This document shows, piece by piece, positions 21,801 through 33,704 of a DNA stretch of 64,000 nt. The notes under the pieces are model-generated. The model was given only the letters and a program-made list of their open reading frames with translations, searched no databases and had not been told where the DNA came from. Made by a program: the position numbers and the translations under genes. The DNA is from Cenococcum geophilum 1.58 (taxonomy: Eukaryota; Ascomycota; Dothideomycetes; Gloniales; Gloniaceae), in NCBI GenBank assembly GCA_001692895.1, contig KV748186.1:1789785-1853784 (forward strand), read 5' to 3'. The first letter of the stretch is position 1, and each line of letters opens with the position of its first letter.

Positions 21801-22890
21801 ACCTAAGCTTTAAACTTTTAATATAATATAATTATTTGACTATTTATAAAGCAGAACTAGTAGTAACGCCTAAGCTTATAAGAGAAACCGTTATAATAGC
21901 ACTAATACCACCTCCATTTCCTTTCTATTTAATATATTACGGCCCGGCCTAGTAATAACCCTAACCACTCTTAACTTTTAGAACCTTATCACCATCTAGG
22001 ACCTATAAGTCCCTATAATAGCTAAATGCTAACGTATAAACAACCGACTTATATAGATAGTATATCTAAGTATACTTCCCCATAAAATAGAGTGTTGGGC
22101 CTATTATAAGGGAAATATTATCTACTTTAACCCCTAGCCTATAAAGTATTTTTAGTATTTTTAATCTTAGTATCTTGTTTATATTAGCCGTCTAACTTAC
22201 TTTATAGAAGTAAGGTAAAGTAAATGTATAGTTATAGTACGTTAACACGCTTAAGAGCTTTTTATAGTCTTACCTAGACCAATAAAAGGGCTTATAGATA
22301 TTTCGCTAGTTTATATAATCTTCTTAATCATCTTCTTAAGGCTAGACCGTGCGAGGTCTATATACTTCACTTTAATAACAGGTATAACAATATTGCTTTC
22401 TAGGAGAGCTTTTTTAGGCGGTTCGTTCTTACTTATGCTTACGCTATTATATCCAAATTTAGTATAGACGCTGCCGGGAAATTTAACTTAGTGGTGGGGC
22501 AGGCGGTTTAGAGGGGTAGGTTTTATTAGGCTTTTTACTTTTTAACCTCTGCTAGGTAGTAAACATACATAGATATTAAAATGCTTGGCATCTTAAATAA
22601 GCCTTAAACATTCTACGCCCTAACGCTTAAGTAAACGTTACTATTAACGCTTAGGCTTTACTATTTTTATTAGCGAGGATTTAGTAGTAATGTTTTTAAT
22701 GCCTTAAATATACTACTAAAGGCAAGCAACTGTATAGCCCGCGTTTCTCTACCTATAATAAGCTGCTAACCCCTTATTTTCCATAGGCATACTTATAACT
22801 ATTATACTATATAACCCTTAAACGGTCTCTACTATGTATAGCACCCTATAATTAATATATATAATAGCCGCTGTATGGGCCGCTATATGT
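21800..22890. other. AT-rich region, nothing recognised
   Basis: I see no domain or repeat that I can support. The region may be the left part of the dispersed repeat copy A, because copy A's minus-strand frame fades out around 22890, but copy B shows no clear counterpart. Confidence 0.3.
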
Positions 22891-23475
22891 ATTAGACGCC
22901 TGACATCTTATCCTATATAAATGCATTTACACTGCCTTTCCCACCCTTTATAATATTTAGTGGCCTAGATATTATATATAGCTGTAATAAGATCTACTAG
23001 CGGTATACGGCACGCGACCTTTAACCAGTCTTTATTACGCGCGGCATCCTCTAAACAATATATATACAGCCATTAATTTTACCTATTAATTCTTATTTAA
23101 TCTTAAAGGCAATACTTATAGGCAAGTACCTTTACGACTAGCGTCTCTATTTAAAACAGAATGCTAATATCTCGCCCTCCGCAGTCGCATATATAAATTC
23201 TCCCTAAACTCCCTTATATTTAGTGCCTTTTGATTTATACCCTACTCCAAGAATGCTATTATTAAGCAGCGTACGCTTACTAAAACTGGCGGCAGAGTGA
23301 AGAACTTAAAGGCGGCGCAGAATAGGCTTCCATAGATATATTCGTAGCGTCTTCTCGTCTTATACCGTCTAGCAATCCCAATTTAAGCCTTAAACATCAT
23401 TTTTAACATTTATTAATCTTTACTACCCGTAACACTAATAGCGGCCCTACATTCTATAAGTGTCTGGAGTATAGC
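22890..23475 (-). pseudogene. dispersed repeat copy A, minus-strand relic
   Basis: Read down from about 23475, the minus strand gives LIECRAAISVTGSKD, then MLKMMFKA, IGIARRYKTRRRYEYIYGSL (about 23395-23320), FCAAFKFFTLPPVLVSVRCL (about 23320-23260), IREFRENLYMRLRRARY and further basic fragments. The first part is repeated in copy B at about 34190-34350 (LTECRATIGITE... and ...RRRY). The sequence is basic and Arg-rich. I do not recognise the family. It points away from the plus-strand relic at 24011, so the pair is divergent. Confidence 0.5.
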
Positions 23476-24010
23476 TAGACGTAAGGCGGTATTTACGCAA
23501 GTTTTCTATAGCCTTATAGTCTTTGAATATATATTGGTGGCACCTTCTATTTATAATCTAGCCTTAACAATTTCGAGATAGATACTTACCAGTTTTTGTT
23601 ACCCGCCGCATACATATATATAGGTTAGGTTAATCTTTCTAAGCCTAAGTATACCGCAATTAGCGCGCCCTTTACTATCCTTTATGCGTTAGAAGCTCAG
23701 TCTTAAGTCAGTGCTATAACATAAAAGGCTGCTGAGAAACCCGTACCTTCTCCACTAAATCCTTCGCATTACGACCCATACCTCGCAATTTTAGTAATAG
23801 CACTAGTCACTGCGCGCTAATCTTGACGATTTATACGTTTCTACCTCTAACTAATATTTTCTTAAGCTGATATTAATAGAAAACTGTAGTTTCCTTACTC
23901 CTACCGGCACAACCATATCGGTATAATGCCGTTGACGATAGACTTTAGACTAGTTCTCTGTTAGTTTACTAATATTTACTTTTACTATATACTATTAATA
24001 TTTTATAGCA

Positions 24011-25280
24011 ATGGCTAAGGCTATATTTTAGGTATATTGGGATATATAAATTAACGTTTAGGATAAGGTAGTTGAAGGTTACTACTATACTATTACCGTA
24101 GTTTAGTCACATGGTCGTATTATCTCGTCTAAAAAGCATTATTGTAAATGGCGCTTAACGGGCGCTTATTACGGCAACGGTTAAAAGGGTGTAGTTAAAG
24201 TCTTATATTACGAACTAAAAGTATAGGCGGCCTTAGAATTTGATGCTCCTAGCTAAGCTAAGCTTAAACCAAAAGTAGAGGCAGTCTTAGAATTTAATAC
24301 TTCTAGCTAAGCTATGCTAGTTAATTACTAAGCTTTCTATAGGAGTAGCGTCTTTACTACTACTAATAGATTCTTAACTACTTTCTAGTAATTTGTTTTA
24401 CTTAATATAATCCCATTACACCAATCCGATATCTAACTATATATTTATATTTTTATATAGACTTACGCATAGAGTAACGTGAAATTTGGTCTTTTACCAC
24501 TAGGATATAATATAGGAGTTATCCTTCCTCTAAACTAGCTAGAATCTTTTATAACTAGTAATAGTATAACGGCTATATCCTTTACGGTATATAGGAATCG
24601 TATATATAAAACGTTTAAATTAAGAGAGAAAGTCTACTTATAGCTTCTATATATAAACAAATTATATATAGATGTAAGTTTATACTTACTGTAAAAGTTT
24701 CTTTTATAACTTAACCCCTAACATTTACGTCCGCTAGGATCTAGCCTTAGGTAGCGATTGTAGAACTAAAGTTATAACTACTTATAACTATAGCTGCGCA
24801 CCTTAATCCTAATATGCTACCTAAGCTGCAAACTTATAAGGAATTTCATTTAAATTATAATCTAAATTCGCAAATATATAATGGTATTAAAACAGTTTAG
24901 GTTTCTAACTTAACGACTTTCCCTAAACTAATAGTAACCAAAGCTTAACTAGCGGTTAAGAGGTAGTGCTAGCTAGAATCATTATTCGTCCCCCTAAATT
25001 TAAAACATTTAATAAATATATTATTACTAATTACAAAATTAAATAAAATAATCTTTTAATTATGGGCGATTTCCTTATTCTAAAGGGGTACTATTTAACA
25101 CTCGATAGAGTAGAAGCTGTATACTATATATATAAGGCTCACCACGCAACTAAATATCTCTATTTAATAAATATATAGATGGGTTATATAAGACGAATTT
25201 TAATAAGGATTAGTCTACTACTATACCTATAGATCTATAGTGAATTGTTATTAGATAAATAGATAAGGGCAAATATACGC
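24011..25280 (+). pseudogene. dispersed repeat copy A, plus-strand relic
   Basis: From the ATG at 24011 the frame reads MAKAIF, then GYYYTITVV, SHGRIISSKKHYCKWRLTGA (24110-24169) and KGVVKVLYYELKV, then a short internal repeat (AALEFDAPS and AVLEFNTSS, about 24230-24300). After frameshifts it continues as PLGYNIGVILPLN (about 24501-24540) and TFTSARI (24723-24743). The following part, to about 25250, aligns with copy B (24540-25280 versus 35080-35870), including shared blocks such as LNPNMLP and IKTVWV or its RIP-changed form. Copy B shows the intact-looking C-terminal frame. The family is unknown. Confidence 0.55.
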
Positions 25281-25289
25281 TATAGATTG

Positions 25290-25728
25290 TATAGTATTAA
25301 TAGTTATTCTTCCTTTAGACCTATATAGGACATCTAAAGATAATAGCTGCTTTGCTATGATATAAATACTTATTCCTTAGCCATCATTCTTATTAAGAGT
25401 AAGACACGCCGTTTTATCATCTTTAGAAATATATAATTACACTTAAGTTTACTACAATTGTACCCATCTCCGCTATATAGTAAAAGCTTAGTATATAAAA
25501 TACTAGGAGATATAGAAAAGATATCCAGCAAATATTATAGCGATATAAGAGCCAGCTCCTTTCTTATTATTTTATAATAGGTAATTAACGCTCCCTATAG
25601 AGAGTACAGGCTTAATAAAAACTGCGGTTAGTTTAACCGACTACCTATAAGCCACTACAAGCTAATGCCAACTCTTTCCTCCTAGGTGATTGTAAAGATA
25701 TATTGTCAAAATTAAAGCTATTTAGTAG
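25290..25728. other. tail of copy A up to the gypsy insertion, no gene recognised
   Basis: This AT-rich sequence has no supported relic. The small minus-strand open frame 25842-25645 runs out of the LTR and is a shadow. The last five bases of the unbroken target, caggg, are at 25729-25733. Confidence 0.35.
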
Positions 25729-25733
25729 CAGGG

Positions 25734-26029
25734 TGTTACGGGACGGGGCAGTGGCTATAAGACGTATGTATTCGAGGAGTCTACAAGACGTTGCGCGATC
25801 GATCGTAAGGGTCGAGGGCGTAAGGAGGTGATATACTGTCACGGAACGAGGGCAGTGGCTACAGAGCGTATGTATTCGAGGAGTCTACAAGACGTTGCGC
25901 GATCGATCGTAAGGGTCGAGGGCGTAAGGAGGTGATATACCTACGCGTAGCTGACATAAGCTATACGCGAGGTGTACGCGAGAGCACGGGGCTCTCCTAT
26001 GGAGGCCCCTGCGGTAGGGTTCCGTAACA
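25734..26029 (-). repeat. 3' LTR of gypsy element 1, with internal duplication
   Basis: The LTR is 296 bp here but 192 bp on the other side. The extra length is a tandem copy of its first 103 bp: 25734-25836 and 25837-25939 share everything from gtatgtattcgaggagtcta to gaggtgatatac. The first unit is closer to the other LTR (gggacggggcag), while the second begins tgtcacggaacgag. The segment is strikingly GC-rich for this window and contains the intact motif gcgatcgatcg. Confidence 0.9.
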
Positions 26030-26379
26030 CTACCCCCCCTCCTATAGAGGCGGAGCTCCGGCGACGCTGTGGTTACTATATATATATAAAAGGGACACTT
26101 AGGGTATAGAAAAGAAGAAAGGGGGGTATCGCTAAAGGCTTAAAACAACGTTATGTAATAAGGCTTGGCATCTAAGAATCCGACCAATTAGATAACTTTA
26201 ACCGCCGGTTAAAGTTCCTAGACATCTTAACGATATTCCGGTTACGTAATCGCACTTTACCGCAATTTAACGGCAATCTAACGGCAATTTGCCCCTACGT
26301 GGTAATGTATAACGGTTTAACTCTATAAGGGCTCCTATANAGGATTAGGTATAAAATCTCTGCTTAGGCCCAGTTTCTA

Positions 26380-27950
26380 TAGGTTCGCGTAGTAAAAGTC
26401 GCTGATTAAATCCTTTGCATTTTTGAAGTCTTCCTATAGTTGCCATTCTGGCTAATCTATGTCGAATCCTGTATATATAGCTCTATAGTAGAGCCGTTGT
26501 CCTCTACCTTTGCCAAAGTATTTAGAGTTAATAATTCGTTTAACGGTCCACTTCTCGTGGTTCTCGTCTTTGTTCTCGTCTTAAATTAGTACTAGTAGGG
26601 GTTTAGGCTGTATCTACCCCGATAAGGGGTTAGGCTGGTAAAGGTGTAGTAGCTATAGGTAAAATATAGGCCATATCCCGCGGGTAGCTAGGGTAGGTAG
26701 AAGCTCTAGCTCGTATACAGCTCCCCTATCAATAACTTATTTAATTAGGTAGGGGCCAAGGTTCTTATAATTAAGTAACTTTATAGGCCTTTGTATAGAG
26801 ATATTATGTATATTTAGCTATACCTAGTCGCCAACACGTATCTCCGGTGGTGGCGTTCTATAATAGTTAGCAAAGTAGGCCTACTTTACTTAAGCCTAGG
26901 CCATTTCTCCCTTATAGTAGTTAAGTAGATTTTTTATGCGGTCTATATGCTAGTTAGTAAGTAGTATCTTAAGGCGTTTTCTATATGGCAGTTTCTTATT
27001 AATAGGTTCTAGTAGTTCTATGCCGGATTAGGGGTAATATCTCTTGTTCGCGAAGAACGGGGTAAGTCCTATAGTAGTTAAGATGTAGTTATTTGCTGCG
27101 AATTTACCTAGTAGGAGGTAATCCACCCAGTTATCTTAACTATAGGCGACTACCTATCGTAGGTATGCTTTTATACTAGCATTAGCGTTTTCTAGTTACC
27201 CAGTAGTTTTGTAGTAAAAGGATGTAGACATTTTAACGGAGATACTAAGGCGTTAGCAGATTCGTCTCTATACATTAGAGCCGAACTATATGCCTTAGTC
27301 GGACGTAATCAAGTTAGGTAACCTATGTAATCGGTAGATTTCGCGAAGGAAGGCGTTAGTAACGTCGCTAACGGCTACGCCTTTGGTTAGGACGTAGTAG
27401 CGCTCTTTTATAAGTCGGCATATTATTATAAGGATATTCTTATAGGTACGGCTATATTGCTTATAGGGTAGTAGGTTAATAACGAAATCTATGGCAATAT
27501 CTGCCCATCGTTATATGGGTACTGGTAGAGGGTATAGTAGTCCTTAGTACTTTATATTAAAGGCCTTAGCGCGCTTATAACTATAGTAGGCGCCTATAAA
27601 GTGTTTAACTAAGTCTATTATTTTAGGCTAGAAGTAGTATCGGCTAAGAAGCTTATAGGTTCCTTTTTTACCTAGGTAGCCGCTTAATCGGAGGTCGTAG
27701 GCTATTTAGATTAGTTGCCGTTATAAATTTTCTAAGTTAGGGATAAATAGACGGCCTCTATAATAGAGCCTATTCTCTTTTACTTCTAAGGCTGCTATAT
27801 TAATCTAGCCTAAGCTTTAGAGTTTAGTCGGTAGTATATAGGCGCTAGCGGTCTTTACGGCAATAAGTTAATGCAGTAATAGGTTAATAGAGGTATTATA
27901 TGCCGTAGTAATAAGCTTATTAATTTTAGGAGGTGATTTTAGTTTTATAG
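26380..27950 (-). pseudogene. gypsy 1 integrase with C-terminal chromodomain (broken)
   Basis: The integrase core on the minus strand reads RWADIAIDFVINLLPYK at about 27520-27465, containing the first catalytic Asp. It continues TYKNILIIICRLIKERYYV, GVAVSDVTNAFLREIYRLH and then ITSD*GI*F at about 27310-27285 with the second Asp. Downstream the C-terminal part leads into a chromodomain at about 26600-26380: DENHEKWTVKRIINSKYFGK and GQRLYYRAIYTGFDID, then PEW. The family uses this chromodomain to bind methylated histone H3 and direct insertion to heterochromatin. Several key residues survive, but stops make it dead. Confidence 0.85.
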
Positions 27951-29400
27951 TATAGAGCTAAGGTATAGTTAGCTTTATTATAGGTAGCATACCTAGGGCC
28001 AAATTCCGTACTTTTAGAATTATCTGTTATTAGAACTAGTTATAAGGGTTATCTTTAGACTAAGGAAGGTCTTATAAGTGGCGTATTAAGCTATTAGGCT
28101 TAGTACCTTATACTTCTAGCCTATATATAATTTTAAAGTTAAAACTAGAGAGGAACTTGTTCCAGCATACTTAGCGTTAGTTTAGCTATTTCGTAGTCAT
28201 AAAGTACTTAAAGTTACAATAATCCGTAAGGACTTTAGTTGGCTAGTTAGGTTCTGCTAAAAAGAGTTCTAGTTAAAATTCCTTAAACGCTTATATAATC
28301 GTAAGAAGTTCCTTATTATAGATCTTATAGTTACATTCTTATAGTATAAGCTTAGACGAATAGAATGTGACTAGGTAGAGGAAACCATCATCGCCCATCT
28401 AAAAGAGGATGCCTGCATTAACGTGGTCTAAGGAGTTAGTCTTAAGATAGAGTTATTATCCTAATATAAAGTAAGCTAGGATAGGTGCTTTAGTAAAAGT
28501 ATCTTTAAGGTCTTAGAACGCCTTCTCGCATTTAGGCGTCTAGATAAAATATAAATATATTTTTCTTCCTTTCGCGAAAAAGCCCTTCGTTTGCATTATT
28601 GCTGTAAATAGTGCTATAACACCCAAGAAGTTATATATGAATTTTTAATAGAAGTTGGCGAAACTAAGGAAAGCTTATACGTCTTTAATGCAGTTAGGGG
28701 CTTACTATTTAGTAATTATATATACCTTCTTAGGGTCTATACGGACACCCTTAGTAGTAACAATTAGTCTAAGGTATTTTACTTCTATAACTAAGAATTT
28801 GCACTTCTTTAAATTAATATAAAGTCCTACGTCCCTAAGGCGCTATAGGACCTTTTAAACGTGCTTAGTATGCTTAAAAGGGTTATTGCTATAAATAAGT
28901 ATATTGTCTAGGTACGCAGAGCAAAAGTCGTTAAGGTAGTCCTATAAGGCGTTATTAATATAGCTTTAAAAACTGCCTGGGCCGTTACATACGCTAAAGG
29001 GTATAATGGTATATTCGAATTGGCCAAAGCGCAATATAAATGCGGTTTTCCATTCGTCACCTTCTTATATTTAAAGGCGGTTAAAGGCGGCGATAATATC
29101 GAGCTTGGTATAGATTTTGGCTTAGCTAAGCCGCTTAAGAGTCTTATGTATAAGCGGTATGGGGTATCGGTTCTTAATTATAATAGCGTTAAGTCCTCTA
29201 TAGTTAACGCAGAATTAAATACCTCCTCCTAGCTTCTTAGTAAGGAGAATGGGGGCGGCTGCTAGGGATATGCTAGGGCGAATAAACCCTTTATCGAGGT
29301 ATTCGTTAATATACTTTTTAACAACTAGAAGTTTGTCTTTTAATATTAGGTAGGGTCTCTTATAGGGTAGCGTTTTTCCTTATTTAATATTAATGGCATA
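27950..29400 (-). pseudogene. gypsy 1 reverse transcriptase and RNase H (broken)
   Basis: The minus strand at about 29060-28885 reads GDEWKTAFILRFGQFEYTII, then PFSVCNGPGSF, INNAL*DYLNDFCSAYLDN and ILIYS. The polymerase motif YLDD is present as YLDN (about 28917-28900): its second Asp is lost by a G-to-A change. The block order matches Ty3/gypsy RT. RNase H occupies about 28350-27950, but its acidic residues are hard to place. The plus-strand open frame 29020-29232 is a shadow of this RT. Confidence 0.85.
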
Positions 29401-31950
29401 GTTATTAGGTCAATATAGGGGGAGTATATCTGCGCTCTTTTATAAGTATACGTTAATAAAGTTATAGTACCTCTTAGGGAGGAGCTTACGGAGTTCCTCG
29501 TTGGTAAGTCCTTTTTTAAGCTTTATAAACTTCTTAAAGTCTAAAGGTAAAAGTCCGTAGAGTTCTATAGGGGCATCATTTTCTAGGAGGTTAACTATAT
29601 CTATCCTATTACTATAGAGGACGTAGTCCTGTTCTTTATTAAGCTTATATAGTTGTAATTAGGAGGCTACGGTAACGGTCTAGCCTTTCCTACGTGCTAT
29701 ATAGTAGAAGGCCGCGGCACTTACGTAGTAGCAGTTAGTTGTGGGTAAGGTAATAAGGGGTTCCTTAGGTTAGTATCCTGGGGAGTAAATAGAGGCGGCT
29801 AGGCTATATCCTAGGCAGATCTCTCTACAGTATTTAGAGTTAAAGGTTACTTCTTTTTTTTTCTAGTTAATGGTGGGGTTATATTGTTCGAGCTAGTTTA
29901 TTTTAAGGATAATAGGGTAGTTAGTAAGTGGTATAATATAGGCCTAGAGTTCTTCCTGGTGCCTATTTATGTCTAGGTAGAGTTATACCATATAGGTAAT
30001 CTTCTATGCGGTATAACTACTGTTGGCGAGTTATAGGGCGCGGGCTTTAGTAAGGGGTAAGGTAGGTAGGTTATAAGTGCGCACAAATTAGGTATTTATA
30101 AATTTATTAATAGCTCTATAATTAATCATAGAACGGCTTTTATATTATTTTTTAGCAGTAGTTTCTATTACGGGTAAAACTATCTATTTCCGTCTATTTA
30201 TCTTTACTAAGTTATCTATTAAGTAGGCCGATATATAGATCCCCTTATTATTAGGGCGTCCTAACCTANNACTTAGGGCTAGGACTTNGCGTTTTCTATT
30301 TNNNTATNTAACTCTACCGCTATTACTNCGTCTTTNTCTTATANGGTAGTGGNATATAGTAANNTATTTAGTATTTAAGGTACTAGGTTAGGTATTAGGC
30401 GGTAGCTACTAAACCTAGCTATTAGGCAGTTTAGGCTATAGCTATAATAGCCTTTTTAATAATATTTATAGCAACGCTTTAGCTTCCGGAGTAGCTCGCG
30501 TTCTCTATCTAGTAGCTTCTATAAAAAGGTTAGTATAAAAAGGTCAATATTAGGACCAGTAGTATTGCTTAGGGTAGTAGGTATTAGTAGTTTAGTAGGT
30601 CTAGAGGGCTTTTATAGGGAGATCTTCGGGCGGGGGTTTATAGTAGCAATCTAATTTAGTCGTCGTTTAATCTTCCGTATGGCTGCTACCATATTATAAA
30701 CATTATTATAGTTATAGCTAGCGGCTGCGTAACTAAGGCGATAAGTGACTTTTTTAAGGAGATCTTCCTAGTCTTTAGTATCGTCTCGGGCGAGGGCTCC
30801 GGTATATTTCTAGAATTTAATATAGAACTCGTTAAATAATTCGGTAGGGCTTATCTTTAGGGCATATAGTTTAGCTCGGTTGGTGGCTAGTAGGTTATAG
30901 TCGCGGTATATTAGGTTAAGATTATTAAGGACTTCTTAGTAGGACTACCACTTCTAGGGGCTATTGGTCTCCTATTAGGCAAAAAGTCTATTAAACGGTG
31001 TACCCTTTATTCGCCCGATAATATAGCTAATCTTAGTATCTTCCGTAGGAAAAAGGCAGGCGCTCTAAGTTAGTTTTTCGCGGATTTGCATTTTCTAGTA
31101 GCTATATTCTTTACGGTCTCCCTAAAAAACTAGGGGATTAAGGTAACGTATATTAGACCCTATAATAGCAGCTTAGGTTTAGTCGTTATAGCTTTTGTTG
31201 TCGCTTTAGTAGGGGTTCCTATTAGGTAAGGCTGCTTGGCGCTAACCCTCCGTTAAGCATTAAGTAGGTAAAGTTGCTGGGGGTATAGAGACTTAAATAG
31301 CGTTATATACAGTAGAGAGGTGTCTAGCGTTATTACGAATATGCTCGTTAAGCTAAGATTATAGGTATTTAATTATGCCTTCTCTTTTAATAACTATAGT
31401 AATAAGTGCGATCTCAGCCTTCTTTAACTGTTGGACGTCGCGTTTAGACACGCGGAGGTTGTTTTCGGTTTCTTAACGCGTGTTATCGGCGAGCGCCTTG
31501 CGAGCTTATAGGTCTTAGATAATATCGCGATCTTAGGCAGCACGTATCTCGGCTTATATAAGCTTTAGGTAGTAGTTCTATAAAAGGCGGTAGTATTTAT
31601 TAGGTTCTTATGCTACCATTTTTATAAACGTCTTAGCGTCTTATATTTCGATTTTAATAGGTAGTAGCCCTTCCGCTTACTTATCTATAGTTATATAGTT
31701 AATAAAAGATAAGATATTATTAGTGTCCATCTCCTTAGGGGTTAAGGCTAGGGCTAATAAATCGAATTCTCCTAGGATTAATTGGCGTTGTAGGTTAAGT
31801 ATAGGTATTAGATTGTTCTTTGGGTTTAATATAGTAGCTAGTAAGGAATATTGTCTTACTATTATAGGTTCCTTAGAAGTATAAAGTAAGGTAACTTATA
31901 GGCACGCTGCTTTTAGCAGCGCCTATAGTATTACAGAGACGTAGAATTAG
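29400..31950 (-). pseudogene. gypsy 1 Gag and protease (broken)
   Basis: The minus strand near 30465-30400 gives a decayed CCHC zinc knuckle, KRCYKYY*KGYYSYSLNC. The first and last Cys survive, and Tyr replaces Cys and His where TG-to-TA or C-to-T changes would do so. Protease should lie between this knuckle and the RT (about 29750-30200). No clean D-S/T-G triad survives, partly because of the N-run at 30269-30363. The Gag capsid region (30800-31900) keeps only short fragments. Confidence 0.65.
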
Positions 31951-31989
31951 TTGTAGGCTAGGTGTCGGTAGTAAAAAGGCGCAACGTAA

Positions 31990-32181
31990 TGTTATGGGAC
32001 GGGGCAGTGACTATAAGACGTATGTATTCGAGGAGTCTACAAGACGTTACGCGATCGATCGTAAGGGTCGAGGGCGTAAGGAGGTGATATACCTACGCGT
32101 AGCTGACATAAGCTGTACGCGAGGTGTACGTAAGAGCACGGGGCTCTCCTATAGAGGCCCCTGCGGTGGGGTTCCGTAACA
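31990..32181 (-). repeat. 5' LTR of gypsy element 1
   Basis: This 192-bp LTR is almost identical to 25734-25836 joined to 25940-26029. The few differences are G-to-A type (cagtgactat versus cagtggctat, gttacgcg versus gttgcgcg, ctatagagg versus ctatggagg). The open frame reading plus-strand through it (31994-32179) is a shadow, not a gene. Confidence 0.92.
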
Positions 32182-32186
32182 CAGGG

Positions 32187-32840
32187 CAGGATTATCCGCA
32201 TCGCTATTAAAGTGATATTTCTTTAGCCTACGTAGCAAGAGGGCCTAGTTACGTATAATAGGGGATTATTATTTAGCAAATTCGAAAGCTAGTTAGGGAT
32301 CTAATTTAATGGTTAGTATTCTTATACTAATATAAATATAAAGTCTCTAGTCTTAGGGGTCTTGGTTTTATGCGTATTAAAATCCTTAATATTGCTAAGT
32401 CTTAATACACTTAATTCTTAACCTAGTGTTGTTATTTATAACGTGCTGGCCGCGCTATAATAATTATCTAACTATAGTTAAGGTGTGAATACAACATATA
32501 GCTATAAAATTAGGCCTTCCGCCGGCGTATAAGCGCCTTCCTTTTACATTAAATAGCATTCGGCAGCATATCTTTAAGCTTATATATATACCCCCTTAGA
32601 GGTTAAGTATTAAGTAACACTAAGCAGATACACAAATATACGATAATAAATTAGCATAATACGTGCGGTGATAATTTTTAGGCTAAACATATAATCTAAA
32701 TTGGAAGAGCCTTCTGCAATATAGGTTTAGTCCTATAATTTAACATAATACGGCTCTAGCGGTTATTTATATATCTAGCTCCCTAGTGTTAGAATATCTC
32801 AACTTTATTCTTTCTAGTATTTTTTAACTTAAAAACTAAG
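32187..32840. other. spacer between gypsy 1 and the poly-proline relic
   Basis: This is AT-rich DNA with no coding relic. As the upstream side of the pseudogene at 32845 it may include its old promoter, but no defined motif can be supported. Confidence 0.3.
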
Positions 32841-32844
32841 AATT

Positions 32845-33700
32845 ATGCCAAACATTCCTAGTCCTCCTCCTCCTCCTCCTCCTCCTCCTCCTCCTCCTCA
32901 TTATCATTATCATTATCATCATCTTTATCCTCCTCCTCCTATTACTACTACTACCGCCACCACTACTACTGCCGTTGCCACTGCCCCCAACCCCCCTACC
33001 TTTTACTCCCCCCCTAGGGTTTTATTCCAAGATAATACGGTATAGCCGTTTAAACCAAAATTTTACGTAGATCTAGATTTATTAAAAACGATATATAGCT
33101 ATTTAAACGTTAAGACACCTTTTAAGCTCATATCACTCGCAACTTTATATTTATATAAAAACAGTCTTAAGTGCAAAGCAGAGTCTCTCCTTAAGATAAT
33201 AAAGAATATTAATAACGCTGTAGCGAGAGAACTTTCTAAAAAGGTAATAAAGAGTAATAATAAAGTAAGGGCTCTTATTAGTGTATTATAGGAACGTACT
33301 ATCCTTTCTTTAAAGAATATAAATAAGATAAATAAATATTACTTTAAGCCAAAACTTTACCAAGAGCTTTAATTAATAAAGTATAGAGGTAAAAAGGTTG
33401 GTGTTAGCAAAGATGGGGAATAGTGTTATAGTGAGCTTTAAACTTTCGCCTTAGCTTCTAGGACCAGACCGCTACGTTATAACCTTACTATTGTTATAGA
33501 TGAAGTAATAGACGGTCTCCCCGTTATTAAGTATAAGGTTCCTTAAAAGAAGTAGTTTTAGGGGTTAACTCTAGTAAAGTTTTAAAAGGAAGATCCCCCC
33601 CTACAGAATATACCTACTTTAGATAAAGAATATAACGACGTAGCTAGAGATATAGATAGCGCTGCGCTTATAGATATGTTAAAGATAAAGGGACTCTAAA
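32845..33700 (+). pseudogene. unrecognised protein with poly-proline N-terminus, RIP-broken
   Basis: One plus-strand frame holds from the ATG at 32845 to about 33700 (285 codons), with TAG/TAA at 33043 and about ten later points. The first 66 codons are open: MPNIPS, twelve Pro residues, a His/Tyr-rich patch (HYHYHYHH), then Thr/Ala/Pro-rich sequence. The rest is a charged, probably helical domain: FYVDLDLLKTIYSYLNVKTP (33062-33121), YLYKNSLKCKAESLLKIIKN, YRGKKVGVSKDGE (33382-33420), SRTRPLRYNLTIVIDEVIDG (about 33460-33519), VIKYKVP and KEYNDVARDIDSAALIDMLK (about 33625-33684). The family is unknown. The helix-rich body fits a DNA-binding or transposon-encoded protein, but that is speculation. 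Confidence 0.55.
32862..32899 (+). repeat. (CCT)n microsatellite coding for poly-proline
   Basis: About twelve uninterrupted cct/ctc triplets encode the Pro run of the relic at 32845. They are followed by (tta)tcat repeats encoding Tyr/His. A pure CCT run contains neither CpA nor TpG on the coding strand, so it is immune to RIP and has stayed perfect amid mutated DNA. Confidence 0.9.
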
Positions 33701-33704
33701 TAAA

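Larger units (their letters stand above)
25734..32181 (-). mobile_element. complete chromodomain Ty3/gypsy retrotransposon (chromovirus)
   Basis: This is a full-length 6.45-kb element on the minus strand. Both LTRs begin tgtta and end ccgtaaca, and the element is flanked by a perfect 5-bp duplication, caggg (25729-25733 and 32182-32186). Gag, protease, reverse transcriptase, RNase H, integrase and a C-terminal chromodomain can be read right to left. A polypurine tract (ggggggtag on the minus strand) sits directly inside the left, that is 3', LTR at 26031-26039. All pol domains are riddled with TAA/TAG, and the first N-run lies in the gag/protease region. The LTR pair differs almost only by transitions, so the element was young when RIP hit it. 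Confidence 0.93.

Noticed and set aside
29020-29232. 70-codon open frame on the plus strand
   Set aside because: It lies opposite the gypsy 1 reverse transcriptase and has no domain of its own.
31994-32179. 61-codon open frame through the 5' LTR of gypsy 1
   Set aside because: It is entirely within the LTR. It is open because this LTR is little RIPed, not because it codes.
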